This document shows, piece after piece, positions 34,208 through 42,430 of a stretch of DNA of 64,000 nt (position 1 is the stretch's first letter; each line of letters begins with the position of its first letter). The position numbers and the translations under genes are program-made. This stretch comes from Streptomyces sp. NBC_01707. GTDB taxonomy: Bacteria > Actinomycetota > Actinomycetes > Streptomycetales > Streptomycetaceae. Location of the stretch: NCBI RefSeq assembly GCF_041438805.1, contig NZ_CP109190.1, positions 1,426,001-1,490,000 on the forward strand, given 5' to 3'. The notes beneath the pieces are model-generated. The model had not been told where the DNA came from, searched no databases, and saw only the letters and a list, made by a program, of their open reading frames with translations.

Positions 34208-35881
34208 TCAGGCCTTTTGGGCGGCGGCGTGCTCCTTCGCGTACTCCTCGGCGGCCTTGTCTCCGCCCTTGGCCTTCCAGTCCTTGACCATGGCGTCCCA
34301 GGCCGAGAGCGGCTTGCGGCCCATGACGATCGCCTTGATCGTGTCTTCCTTGAGCAGCATCAGCTCGTTGAGCTTGGCGTTCCAGGTCTTGGACAGCAGC
34401 CCCACCGACGGGTCGGCGATGCCGACCTCGGCGATCTCGGACTGGAAGGCATGACGACGCTTCACGAGGTCGGCCCCGTCAGGGACAGAGGCGGGCAGGA
34501 AGACCACCTGCTGGGGGCAGGCCAGGAAGCCGACGCCCAGGGTGTCCTTGTTGTCGCCGTCGAGGAAGAGCTGGTTCGCCACCGGGCTGCCGTCAGCAGC
34601 ACGCTTGTCGAAATGGGTTCCTTCGACACCGTAGTTGATCAGCTCGTACTCCTTGGTGCCGAACGGTGCGGCCAGATAGTCGAGGACCCGCAGCAGCAGC
34701 TTGATGCGGTCCTTGGGAGCCTTCTTCAGGACGGTCTGGTAGTCGGCGCCGGGCGAGAACCAGTGACCGGGCTGTGCGCCGTTGGACGGCTTGAACGGGC
34801 GGGCGGTCTCCAAGGTGAAGCCATCCTTGATGGCCACGGCGTTGCCGAAGAAGTCGGCGTTGGCCCTGGACACCGTCGCGGTGATACCGGTCTGGAAGTC
34901 GATGCCGAGTGCGGCGTCGTGGGAGAGCGGGTCGGCGCGGAAGACACCGGCCTTCTGCCACTTGGCCAGCTGCTCGATGCCCGCCGTGAACTCGTCCGTC
35001 TCGAGGGAGCTGGTGAACTGGCCGTTCTTGACCGCCCACTGGTTCGGCGCACCGAAGGCGGGCACGATGGAGTTGAAGCCGAAGGCGCCGAGGCCGGCCA
35101 CACCCATGGCCCACTTCTTGCGGCCGGAGATCTGCTGCATACCCTTGGTGAAGTCGTCGACCGCGATTCCGCCGATCTCAGGGACCCAGATCCCAGCCTC
35201 CTTGAGGCGTTCCATGTTGGCGGACAGCGAGTGGCCGATGCGGGAGCGCTCGATCGGAAGCTTGTAGAGTCTGCCGCCGATTCGGCCGGCGGCCTTCCAG
35301 GCGTAGGTGGGGATGGCGGCCAGGTTCGGGTACTCCTTGATGGCGTCCCCGGAGACGAACTCGGTCAGGTCCTGGCACTTGGCGGCGATCAGCTCGGTCG
35401 GGTTGGGCAGGTTGGCCGACACCGCGATGATGTCCGGCAACTCACCACCGGCGACGAGCGTGGCGAACTTCTGATTGCTCTCCATGGCGGGCACAACGAC
35501 CAGGTCGAGGTCGACACCGAGCTCCTTGTTCAGCGCCTGCCACAGCTTGTGCTTCTCCTTCGCCTTCGGCGGCGCACCCCACGTGATCGTCCACACCGTC
35601 ACCTTGGAGCCGTCGCCCGGCTTCTCGGCGACCGACTGCTTCAGCTCCTTCGGATACGAGAGGAAGCCCGGCTGTACACCCTTGTCGGTCGGGGCCAGGT
35701 CCGGCTTCGGCGCATCGGGCTGAGGCGTGTAGGTCGGCCACGGTGCGAGGTTCTTGCCCTCGTTACCAAGAGCACTGCCGCCGCTGGAGCTGGAACAGGC
35801 GGACAGCGAGACGCCGGTGGCGGCGAGTGCAGTGCCGATACCAATCGTGCGCAGGACAGATCTGCGGGAGATAGAGGACAT
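34208..35881 (-). CDS. LplA-type oligosaccharide-binding lipoprotein
   Basis: About 557 residues. The ATG at 35881 (AAGGA upstream) is preferred to 35899. A Tat-like twin-arginine leader (ISRRSVLRTIGIG) ends in lipobox SLSAC, so the protein is lipid-anchored outside. The large two-lobed fold and length match the LplA group of extracellular binding proteins that pair with LplB and YtcP permeases: VTVWTITWGAPPKAKEKHKL, LDLVVVPAMESNQKFATLV, AFGFNSIVPAFGAPNQWAV. Third gene of a permease-permease-binding protein operon on the minus strand. It should capture oligosaccharides released by the neighbouring lyases. No ATPase gene is present, so a shared MsiK-type ATPase is probably used. Confidence 0.9.
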   Translation of the reverse strand: MSSISRRSVLRTIGIGTALAATGVSLSACSSSSGGSALGNEGKNLAPWPTYTPQPDAPKPDLAPTDKGVQPGFLSYPKELKQSVAEKPGDGSKVTVWTITWGAPPKAKEKHKLWQALNKELGVDLDLVVVPAMESNQKFATLVAGGELPDIIAVSANLPNPTELIAAKCQDLTEFVSGDAIKEYPNLAAIPTYAWKAAGRIGGRLYKLPIERSRIGHSLSANMERLKEAGIWVPEIGGIAVDDFTKGMQQISGRKKWAMGVAGLGAFGFNSIVPAFGAPNQWAVKNGQFTSSLETDEFTAGIEQLAKWQKAGVFRADPLSHDAALGIDFQTGITATVSRANADFFGNAVAIKDGFTLETARPFKPSNGAQPGHWFSPGADYQTVLKKAPKDRIKLLLRVLDYLAAPFGTKEYELINYGVEGTHFDKRAADGSPVANQLFLDGDNKDTLGVGFLACPQQVVFLPASVPDGADLVKRRHAFQSEIAEVGIADPSVGLLSKTWNAKLNELMLLKEDTIKAIVMGRKPLSAWDAMVKDWKAKGGDKAAEEYAKEHAAAQKA

Positions 35882-35954
35882 GACGAACCGATCCTTCATG
35901 AGGAGCCCCGAACAGGGGCGGGGTGGGTCAGCGGTGAGGGGGAGCGAGAGTCAG

Positions 35955-36869
35955 TCAGCTCTTGATGGCGCCGGTGAGGACGCCCTTGGTGAAGTAGCGC
36001 TGGATGAAGGGGTAGACGCACAGGATCGGCACGGTGGCGAGCACCACGACCGCCATGTTCACGGTCTGCGGGGCGAACTGGATCTGCTCGCTGACGCCAC
36101 CGCCGACCGAGATGAGGCTGTTCTGGCTCTGCACGACGTAGGTGCGCATCCAGGTCTGCAGGGGCCACATCGTGGCTTGGTCGGTGTAGAGAATCGCGCG
36201 GAAGAAGTCGTTCCAGTAACCGACCGCGTAGAACAGGCCGACCACCGCGACGACCGCCTTGGACAGCGGCAGGACGATCGTGACCAGGGTGCGCAGCTCA
36301 CCCGCGCCGTCGATCTTGGCCGATTCGAAGAGCTCGGCCGGGATGCCCTGGAAGAAACCGCGCATCACGACCAGGTTGAACGCGCTGATCAGTACCGGCA
36401 GGAACAGTGCCCAGTAGGTGTTGCGCAGCCCCATGCCGTTGACCACGAGGAAGCTGGGGATCATGCCGGCAGGGAAGAGGAAGGTGAACAGGATCATCAA
36501 CATCACCGGCTTGCCGCCGACGACATTCGGCCGGGCCAGGGCGTAGGCCAGCATGACTGTGCACGTCAAGCTGAAGGCCGTACCCACCACGGTGATGCCG
36601 CCCGAAACCAGCATCGCCCGGGTGATCTGGCCGCCGGAGAAGATCAAGTCGTACGCATGCGTGGTCCACTGGTCCGGCCAGAGCGCATAGCCGCCGTTCG
36701 CGATCACCTGCTTGTCCGGGGCAAAGCTGGTGGCGATCACGACCCAGAACGGGACGATCACGACCAGCACGGTGACGACCAGGGCCAGGCCCTTGACCCC
36801 CTGGGTGACCGGCTTCGGCTTCTCCATCCAGGCCGGGCGCTCGGCGTGCTCCGAAACAGCAGCGCTCAT
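35955..36869 (-). CDS. Carbohydrate ABC permease, YtcP/MalG type
   Basis: 304 residues with six membrane segments. The EAA motif, which contacts the ATPase, is GIPAELFESAKIDGAGELRT followed by LVTIVLPLSKAVVAVVGLFY. The C-terminal RYFTKGVLTGAIKS is characteristic of the YtcP branch. Its ATG overlaps the stop of the upstream permease gene in the pattern TGATG, so the two are translationally coupled and form the heterodimeric channel for the LplA-type binding protein encoded downstream. Confidence 0.93.
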   Translation of the reverse strand: MSAAVSEHAERPAWMEKPKPVTQGVKGLALVVTVLVVIVPFWVVIATSFAPDKQVIANGGYALWPDQWTTHAYDLIFSGGQITRAMLVSGGITVVGTAFSLTCTVMLAYALARPNVVGGKPVMLMILFTFLFPAGMIPSFLVVNGMGLRNTYWALFLPVLISAFNLVVMRGFFQGIPAELFESAKIDGAGELRTLVTIVLPLSKAVVAVVGLFYAVGYWNDFFRAILYTDQATMWPLQTWMRTYVVQSQNSLISVGGGVSEQIQFAPQTVNMAVVVLATVPILCVYPFIQRYFTKGVLTGAIKS

Positions 36870-37855
36870 CAGCGGTACACCCCCTGCTCGCCCATACGGT
36901 GAGCGATCTTGTTCGCGGCGAAGACGAGACAGGCGCCGATGACGCCCTTGAACAGGGCGGCGGCGGCCGCCACGCCCCAGTTCTGGTCGCGGATGCCGTG
37001 GTAGAAGACATAGGTGTCGATCACTTCGGACACGTCGGGGCCGAAGGCGTCGCGTTGCAGCAGGATCTGCTCGAAGCCGACCGAGAGAATGTCACCGAGG
37101 CGCAGGATCAACAGCAGAAAGATCACCGCACGCAGCCCCGGGAGCGTCACGTGCCAGAACCGGCGCCACGGGCCCGCCCCGTCCAGAGCCGCAGCCTCGT
37201 ACAGCCCCCCGTCGACCTGGGCCAGCGCGGCGAGGAAGATGATGGTGCCCCAGCCGCACTCCTTCCAGATCAGCTCCAGCACCATCAGGGGCTTGAACAG
37301 GTCCGGATTGCCGATCACGTCGACCAAGTGACCGTCGGATCCGCCCAGCGCACCGTTCAGGACGCCGTCCGCTCCCAGCACCTGCTGGAAGAGAGCGACC
37401 ACGATCACCCACGAGATGAAGTGCGGCAGATACACCACACTCTGGACGAACTTGCGCACCCGCCCCTGGATCAGACTGTGCAGCAGCAGAGCCAGCGCCA
37501 GCGGAACGGGGAAGTAGAACACCAGCTGCGCCAAGGAGATGACCACCGTGTTCGACGCCGCATGCCAGAACGCCGGCTCACCGAACAGCGCCTGGAAGTT
37601 GGCGAAACCCACCCACGGGCTGTCCTTCACCCCCAGGAACGGCATGTAGTCCTTGAACGCGATCACGTTCCCGAACAGCGCCAGATACTGGAAGACCAGG
37701 AAGAAGAGAACACCCGGCGCCATCAGCAGCAGTAGCGTGCGGTCCCTGCGTATCCGGGACCAGAGGCCAACGGTGTGCCGGCTCTCCTTCCCGGGCCGGC
37801 CGGGGACGACCGGTGGTAGCCGGCGCGCCTCCAGTTCCTTCACTGCGACCGACAT
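36869..37855 (-). CDS. Carbohydrate ABC permease, LplB/MalF type
   Basis: About 328 residues from the ATG at 37855 (GGGGAG upstream). Six membrane segments; the N-terminal one (LLLLMAPGVLFFLVFQYLAL) is followed by FGNVIAFKDYMPFLGV, typical of LplB. The EAA loop is GGLYEAAALDGAGPWRRFWH followed by VTLPGLRAVI. The C-terminus is KIAHRMGEQGVYR. First gene of the import operon. A promoter with spacing-17 hexamers lies at 38005-38033 and the hybrid-regulator operator at 38042-38077 upstream of it. Confidence 0.93.
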   Translation of the reverse strand: MSVAVKELEARRLPPVVPGRPGKESRHTVGLWSRIRRDRTLLLLMAPGVLFFLVFQYLALFGNVIAFKDYMPFLGVKDSPWVGFANFQALFGEPAFWHAASNTVVISLAQLVFYFPVPLALALLLHSLIQGRVRKFVQSVVYLPHFISWVIVVALFQQVLGADGVLNGALGGSDGHLVDVIGNPDLFKPLMVLELIWKECGWGTIIFLAALAQVDGGLYEAAALDGAGPWRRFWHVTLPGLRAVIFLLLILRLGDILSVGFEQILLQRDAFGPDVSEVIDTYVFYHGIRDQNWGVAAAAALFKGVIGACLVFAANKIAHRMGEQGVYR

Positions 37856-38004
37856 GCGGCTCCCCTCTCCATGGCGTCCGGCGTGCTCTGCGCCCGATTC
37901 GAGGCACACGTCGGCCCAAGGGGCATGGCGCGTGAGGGATGCGGGAGCAGAGGAGCGGCTCGCCGCGCGCTCCGAATTTCGCCGACGTTCCGGCGATGTT
38001 CCGA

Positions 38005-38033
38005 ATACTGGCGAGCGTTCCGATCGCAGTCAA
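38005..38033 (-). promoter_or_regulatory. Predicted promoter of the import operon
   Basis: On the minus strand TTGACT (38028-38033) and CAGTAT (38005-38010) are separated by 17 bp, a good vegetative-type pair. They lie 150-180 nt before the LplB-type start codon and immediately downstream of the operator at 38042-38077. Confidence 0.5.
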
Positions 38034-38041
38034 GAGGGCGG

Positions 38042-38077
38042 GATCGAAGTTTCGATCCTTCGATCATTACGATCGAA
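38042..38077. promoter_or_regulatory. Operator copy 1 for the DeoR-LacI hybrid regulator
   Basis: The element TTCGATC (38051-38057), one base, TTCGATC (38059-38065), ATTAC, GATCGAA (38071-38077). The last two form a 7-bp inverted repeat with a 5-bp spacer. A further GATCGAA at 38042-38048 forms a second palindrome with the first TTCGATC. It lies between the regulator stop (38082) and the import-operon promoter. The same architecture recurs at 39307-39333. Confidence 0.75.
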
Positions 38078-38081
38078 TTAA

Positions 38082-39248
38082 CTAGCTCTTCAGCTCGGCG
38101 CCACAGGACTGCCGTACACGAAGCTCGGGCAGTAGGGCCAGGTGTCGTTTCGAAGAGGCCCCCTGCCCCTGCCGACGCTCCCGCACACGCCGAAGAAGCA
38201 ACTGCACGGCCTCCTGGCCCACCTCGTACTTCGGCGGTGCGACCGCCGTCAGCGGGAGGTCGGAGAGTGCCGCCACGTCGTCGTCGTACGCAATGATCGC
38301 CAGGTCCTGCGGTATCCGGAGCTGCGGCTCGAGGCTGCGCAGGATCTGCAGCAGGAGGATGGCATCCGTGTCGCTCAGCACGACTGCCGCGCTCACCTGC
38401 CCTGCGTCGACGGCTTCGACCAGCCTCTTCGCCGCCCGCTCGAGGCGGCCCGTGTCGAGCTCGCCCTCGTACAGATCAATGGGGTCGATCGGCGGCCGGG
38501 CGACGCCGGCAGACCGCAGTGCTGCCTCGTATCCGGCCCGCACATGCACTCCCGTCGCACTCCCGCCGGCCAACAACGCAATGTCGCGGTGCCCGAGCGA
38601 GACGAGATGACGCACCGCGAGCCCGACTCCCGCGTAGTGGTCCGAGCAGACGAAGTCGAACTCGGCGGCCTGCGTGCCGGCGGCCGCTCGACGTTCGAGC
38701 ATGACGGTCGGAACGCCGAAGTCGAGGTCAGGGGCGTCCTCCTCGGAGCCGTCCCGCATCCAGCCCGGGGTCAGCAGCAGCCCGTCGATGCCCGAGTCCA
38801 GCAACCTGCGCGCCTGTTCCTCGTCCTGACCGGGGATGTAGCCCGAGAAGCCGAGCACGAGCCGGCCGCCGACCGACTGGACCTCCTCCCGCACACCTCG
38901 AATGATCTCTCCGAAGTAGTACTGGGATTGCGGGACCACCAGGCCAAGGGTGACGCCTGCGCCGTCGGCCAGGTCCGACGGGCCCGCTTCCGGGATCAGA
39001 TGCGGCCCCTGCACGAACGCGGCAGCCGGTGCGCCGGGCCAGGAGACTGCGCCCCGCGTCCGGTCCAGCCGCCCCGCGCCGGACAGAGCTTCCACATCGC
39101 GGCGCAGAGTGACCGTGGACATGCCCAGATGGTGCGCAAGGTCGGTGACCCGCAGGCTGCCGTGCTGACGGACCAGCTCAAGGATCCGCTCATGGCGTTC
39201 GTCGACCGTGTACCGCACACCGGGCTCCCACGCTGGTAGGGACGTCAT
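38082..39248 (-). CDS. Hybrid regulator: DeoR-type HTH fused to LacI-type sugar-sensing domain
   Basis: 388 residues from an ATG at 39248; a GTG at 39218 with GGGAG upstream is a good alternative. Residues ~15-70 are a DeoR-like winged helix (DERHERILELVRQHGSLRVT, HLGMSTVTLRRDVEAL). Residues ~95-385 are a periplasmic-binding-like domain of LacI type: VTLGLVVPQSQYYFGEIIRG, GIDGLLLTPGWM, VPTVMLERR, AVRHLVSLGHRDIALLAGG, AVVLSDTDAILLLQ and IIAYDDDVAAL. It probably binds a sugar and releases DNA. Identical operator architectures in front of the import operon (38042-38077) and in its own divergent promoter region (39307-39333) indicate it controls both sides and itself. Confidence 0.9.
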   Translation of the reverse strand: MTSLPAWEPGVRYTVDERHERILELVRQHGSLRVTDLAHHLGMSTVTLRRDVEALSGAGRLDRTRGAVSWPGAPAAAFVQGPHLIPEAGPSDLADGAGVTLGLVVPQSQYYFGEIIRGVREEVQSVGGRLVLGFSGYIPGQDEEQARRLLDSGIDGLLLTPGWMRDGSEEDAPDLDFGVPTVMLERRAAAGTQAAEFDFVCSDHYAGVGLAVRHLVSLGHRDIALLAGGSATGVHVRAGYEAALRSAGVARPPIDPIDLYEGELDTGRLERAAKRLVEAVDAGQVSAAVVLSDTDAILLLQILRSLEPQLRIPQDLAIIAYDDDVAALSDLPLTAVAPPKYEVGQEAVQLLLRRVRERRQGQGASSKRHLALLPELRVRQSCGAELKS

Positions 39249-39306
39249 TCATACAGGTCAGACTACTCCGGCGATCACGGAGATCGATCTGATCCATTTT
39301 CGCTCT

Positions 39307-39333
39307 TTCGATCATTCGATCTTGACGATCGAA
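39307..39333. promoter_or_regulatory. Operator copy 2 for the DeoR-LacI hybrid regulator
   Basis: TTCGATC (39307-39313), one base, TTCGATC (39315-39321), TTGAC, GATCGAA (39327-39333): the same 27-bp layout as 38051-38077, with differences only in the spacers. It lies between the regulator and the dehydrogenase-GH29 pair and overlaps the -35 hexamer of the rightward promoter. Confidence 0.75.
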
Positions 39334-39350
39334 ACGACGATCCCTAGGGT
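39322..39350 (+). promoter_or_regulatory. Predicted promoter of the dehydrogenase-GH29 pair
   Basis: TTGACG (39322-39327) and TAGGGT (39345-39350) with a 17-bp spacer. Transcription would begin about 7 nt later, at or next to the ATG at 39357, implying a leaderless or nearly leaderless transcript. Operator copy 2 covers the -35, consistent with repression. Confidence 0.5.
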
Positions 39351-39356
39351 CGGCGC

Positions 39357-40418
39357 ATGACCGCCCCGACCACGGACTCCAACGAGTCCCCCTTCCCTGG
39401 TCCGCAGCCACACCGCCGCCCCCGCACCTTGCTGGCGATGGACCCCTCCGTAACCCCCACGCTCCTCAGTCCACGCACGCTTCGCCGGCTCGCGCAGACG
39501 GCGGAGGTGGACCAGGGACTCATCGTCGACGACTTCTCGCAGGCAGACGCGCTCGCGGCCCTGCGCGACACCGAGGTGCTGCTGACGTTCTGGGGCTGCC
39601 CTCCTGTCGACGACTACGTGCTGACCGCAGCGCCCCGACTGCGGGCCGTGGTCCACGCGGCCGGCACGGTCAAGCCGTATGTCACCGAGGCGTGCTGGGA
39701 GCGCGGGATCCTCGTCTCCTCGGCGGCGGCAGCCAATGCGCTGCCCGTCGCCGAGTTCACCGTGGCCGCGGTACTGCTCTCGAACAAGCGCCTGCTGGAG
39801 GTGCGTGAGGCCTACCGCCGGATCCGCGGGGAACATGACTGGCGCAAAGCCTTCCCCGACGTCGGGAACTACCGCAGGACTGTCGGCATCGTCGGCGCCT
39901 CGCGTATCGGCCGACGGGTGGTCGAGCTGTTGCGCCCGTACGACCTGGAGGTGATCGTCCACGATCCGTATCTGAGCAGAACCGATGCCGCCGCGCTCGG
40001 GGTCCTCGCCGTCGGAATCGACGAGCTCTGCGAGACCTCCGACGTGGTCAGTGTGCACGCCCCCGAGACACCGGAGACCCGCCACATGATCGACCGCCAC
40101 CGGCTCGGGCTGATGCGGGACGGCGCGACACTCATCAACACCGCGCGCGGTTCGCTCGTCGAACAGGACGCGCTCATAGAGGAGTTGGTATCGGGGCGGC
40201 TGAGCGCCGTGCTCGATGTCACCGAGCCCGAGGTGCTGCCCGCAGGATCCCCTCTGTACGAACTCCCCAATGTGCTGCTCACCCCGCACTTCGCCGGCTC
40301 CTTCGGCAATGAGGTGCAGCGGATGGCCGACTCGGCGGTCGACGAGATCGCCCGGTACGCGGCCGGCCTGCCGTTCGCCCACCCGGTGCTCCGCAACGAG
40401 TTGGAGCGTACGGCGTGA
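39357..40418 (+). CDS. D-isomer-specific 2-hydroxyacid dehydrogenase family protein
   Basis: 353 residues. The NAD-binding domain is VGIVGASRIGRRVVELLRP (~residues 178-196; the GxGxxG motif reads GASRIG), followed by the acceptor Asp in VIVHDPY. The substrate-binding and catalytic residues follow the family order: Arg in INTARGSLVEQDAL, Glu in VTEPEVLP, His in LLTPHFAGS. It reduces or oxidises a 2-hydroxy acid with NAD(P). In this context it may act on a sugar acid derived from uronates, or as a reductase of a 2-keto intermediate. The GH29 gene starts inside its stop codon (GTGA), so the pair is translationally coupled. Confidence 0.88.
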   Translation: MTAPTTDSNESPFPGPQPHRRPRTLLAMDPSVTPTLLSPRTLRRLAQTAEVDQGLIVDDFSQADALAALRDTEVLLTFWGCPPVDDYVLTAAPRLRAVVHAAGTVKPYVTEACWERGILVSSAAAANALPVAEFTVAAVLLSNKRLLEVREAYRRIRGEHDWRKAFPDVGNYRRTVGIVGASRIGRRVVELLRPYDLEVIVHDPYLSRTDAAALGVLAVGIDELCETSDVVSVHAPETPETRHMIDRHRLGLMRDGATLINTARGSLVEQDALIEELVSGRLSAVLDVTEPEVLPAGSPLYELPNVLLTPHFAGSFGNEVQRMADSAVDEIARYAAGLPFAHPVLRNELERTA

Positions 40419-41686
40419 CGATGCAACCCTGGTTTCCCGAGGCCAAGCTCGGGATCTTCGTCCACTGGGGGATCTACGCGGTCCGGGGTGTCGCGGAGTC
40501 CTGGTCGTTCTTCGGCGGAGACATCTCTCACGAGCAGTACATGGAGCAGCTGGGGGGTTTCACCGCATCGCACTACCACCCGGACGACTGGGCGAAGCTC
40601 TTTGTCAGGGCAGGCGCCAAGTACGCCGTACTGACGACCAAGCACCACGACGGCGTCGCGCTCTGGGACACCCGGCAGACGGACCTGTCGGTCGTCCGGC
40701 GCAGTCCGGCCGCCCGCGATCTGGTCGGCCCATTCGCCGAAGCACTACGCCGCCAGAGCCTGCGCGTCGGTCTCTACTTCTCGCACAACGACTGGAGCCA
40801 TCCCGACTACCCCAGCGTCCGGCCCGCGCAGCTGCACAGGCCGTGGGTCGACAACCGCCGTGCGATGCCGGCGCCCGGCCAGGAGGACCCCGAGCGCTGG
40901 GAGCGCTACCTGGAGACCGTGCACCGCGGGCAGGTCCGCGAGCTCATCAACGGATACCGGCCCGATCTGCTGTGGTTCGACGGCGCCTGGGAGCGCGACG
41001 AGCGTCAGTGGCGGATGAAGGAACTCCGTGATGAGATCCTTCGGCTGAACCCCCGGACCGTACTCAACGGCCGGATGCTCGGCCACGGTGACTACGCCAC
41101 CCCCGAGCTCGGTGTGCCGATCGTGCGGCCCGTAGGGCCGTGGGAACTCTGCTACACCATCGGCGACATGTGGGGGTACCAGCCCCAGGACGTCAACCAC
41201 AAGTCGGTGCGCGAGCTGGTACGTGTCTTCACGGAGACCATCGGCCACGGAGGCAATCTGCTGCTCAACACCGGCCCGAAGGAGGACGGCAGAATCCGAC
41301 CCGACCACGCCCAGCGACTCGAGGGCCTCGGCCGCTGGATCCGCCGCAACAGCGAGGCCGTGTACCCCACCGAAGCCGGCCTTCCCTACGGACATCACTA
41401 CGGTCCGTCGATGCTCTCCAAGGACCGCCGCACGCTCTTCCTCGTCTGCTTCGACGCGCCCCGTGTATTCGTCGAGCTCCGCGGCCTACGCAACACCGTC
41501 AGGAGCATCTCCGCACTCGGCACCGGGGAGCAGCTCGACCACCGGGTCGTCGGGGGTTTCCCCAGCCGCGGCGTACCAGGCGTCGTCCGTATCAACGCAC
41601 CGACCGTCTGCGATCCATACGCCACCGTCCTCGCCCTCGAACTCGACGGCGAACTCGATCTCTACCGCGGACAGGGCGAGGGCTGA
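40415..41686 (+). CDS. Cytoplasmic GH29 alpha-L-fucosidase (copy 2)
   Basis: 423 residues from a GTG overlapping the dehydrogenase stop; an ATG two codons later (40421) is possible. No signal peptide. WFPEAKLGIFVHWGIYAV, KYAVLTTKHHDGVALWDT and PDLLWFDGAWE (nucleophile Asp ~189) match copy 1 at 17083 without large gaps, and both have the same length. The enzyme would cleave fucosides or similar deoxyhexosides imported by the LplB/YtcP/LplA system. The second gene of a coupled pair under the hybrid-regulator operator. Confidence 0.9.
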   Translation: MTMQPWFPEAKLGIFVHWGIYAVRGVAESWSFFGGDISHEQYMEQLGGFTASHYHPDDWAKLFVRAGAKYAVLTTKHHDGVALWDTRQTDLSVVRRSPAARDLVGPFAEALRRQSLRVGLYFSHNDWSHPDYPSVRPAQLHRPWVDNRRAMPAPGQEDPERWERYLETVHRGQVRELINGYRPDLLWFDGAWERDERQWRMKELRDEILRLNPRTVLNGRMLGHGDYATPELGVPIVRPVGPWELCYTIGDMWGYQPQDVNHKSVRELVRVFTETIGHGGNLLLNTGPKEDGRIRPDHAQRLEGLGRWIRRNSEAVYPTEAGLPYGHHYGPSMLSKDRRTLFLVCFDAPRVFVELRGLRNTVRSISALGTGEQLDHRVVGGFPSRGVPGVVRINAPTVCDPYATVLALELDGELDLYRGQGEG

Positions 41687-41895
41687 ATCCAGGCAGTCGG
41701 TGGATGGAGCACCGATGCCCCGACGATCGCATCGAACGAAAATGATCGACCGACCGGCTCGTCCTCGAGCCCTGGCGCAGGCTCCGGGCACGACTGTCCT
41801 GACGGCTTGTCCGGAACGAAGCGCGGAGCGGAGCAGATGGTGATCGTCACCCTCGACGAACGTGACCCTGCGGGCGCACCTACGTCAGTCCTCGA

Positions 41896-42201
41896 TCATT
41901 GCTGGTTGGCGTTGTCGATGAGGAGTGCGATCTGCACCCGGTTGGTGAGCTCGAGTTCGGTGAGAATGGTCGAAACGTGAGTCTTGATGGTGGGGATGCT
42001 CAGGTAGAGGGCGGCTGCGATTTCGGCTTGGTTTTTCCCTGGCCGATCGCGCGGGCGACTTCCAGTTCCCGGTCGCCCAGGTGCGCGAGGCGGGTACGGG
42101 CCGGCTCGTCCGACCGGTCCTGACCCGGCTTCGTCGTCACCTGGCGACGCGGCGCGTAGCACGCCGATGATCTCGCGCAGGTCCTCCAGGGCCTGATGAA
42201 C
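41896..42201 (-). pseudogene. Remnant of a two-component system (kinase fragment joined to response-regulator HTH)
   Basis: Reading leftward from 42201: VHQALEDLREIIGVLRA is the second helix of a HisKA_3 kinase dimerisation domain, as in the intact kinase of this window (QALEELREILGVL). It is followed, in another frame, by RLAHLGDRELEVARAIGQG, the start of a LuxR/NarL HTH. The HTH then continues in the first frame as KNQAEIAAALYLS, TIKTHVSTILTELEL and NRVQIALLIDNANQQ. The last shift is explained by loss of one G in the CAGGGAAAAA run near 42037. The receiver domain and kinase ATPase are deleted. Non-functional. Confidence 0.8.
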
Positions 42202-42284
42202 TCAAGAAACGCGGCTACACCTTCGTCACCGTGCCCCAACTGCTAGCACCAGGAGTACCCCAACCGAGGAAGAAATACCGGTAA
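42195..42284 (+). pseudogene. 3' end of a polysaccharide deacetylase gene
   Basis: Thirty codons ending at TAA 42282-42284 read DELKKRGYTFVTVPQLL then APGVPQPRKKYR. This is the stereotyped C-terminus of NodB-type polysaccharide deacetylases of actinobacteria. No barrel or metal-binding motif precedes it: the upstream sequence is the two-component remnant on the other strand, so everything 5' has been lost. Confidence 0.7.
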
Positions 42285-42292
42285 TCGGCCGG

Positions 42293-42427
42293 GGCACCTA
42301 CGGCTCCACCATCACCGACGTCGAATCGGTCAACTGGATCAACGGCCTCAAGATGGGCACGACACGCGCCGCCGTCGACTGGGCCCCGGGAACCGGGCGG
42401 GTGCGCTCCCCCGCACTCGCCCGGTAA
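42293..42427 (+). pseudogene. 3' fragment of a concanavalin-fold lyase-like gene
   Basis: Forty-five codons read GTYGSTITDVESVNWINGL, KMGTTRAAVDW and a frayed tail to TAA at 42425-42427. It matches the C-terminus of the secreted protein at 29169-29906 (GTYDSNVTDTDQVNWINGL, KMGTTSSDV) on the opposite strand. The gene body is absent. Confidence 0.75.
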
Positions 42428-42430
42428 CTC

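Noticed and set aside
41722..41755. Third copy of the hybrid-regulator operator after the GH29 gene
   Set aside because: Only scattered GATCG and TCGA words; spacing and orientation do not match the 27-bp architecture.
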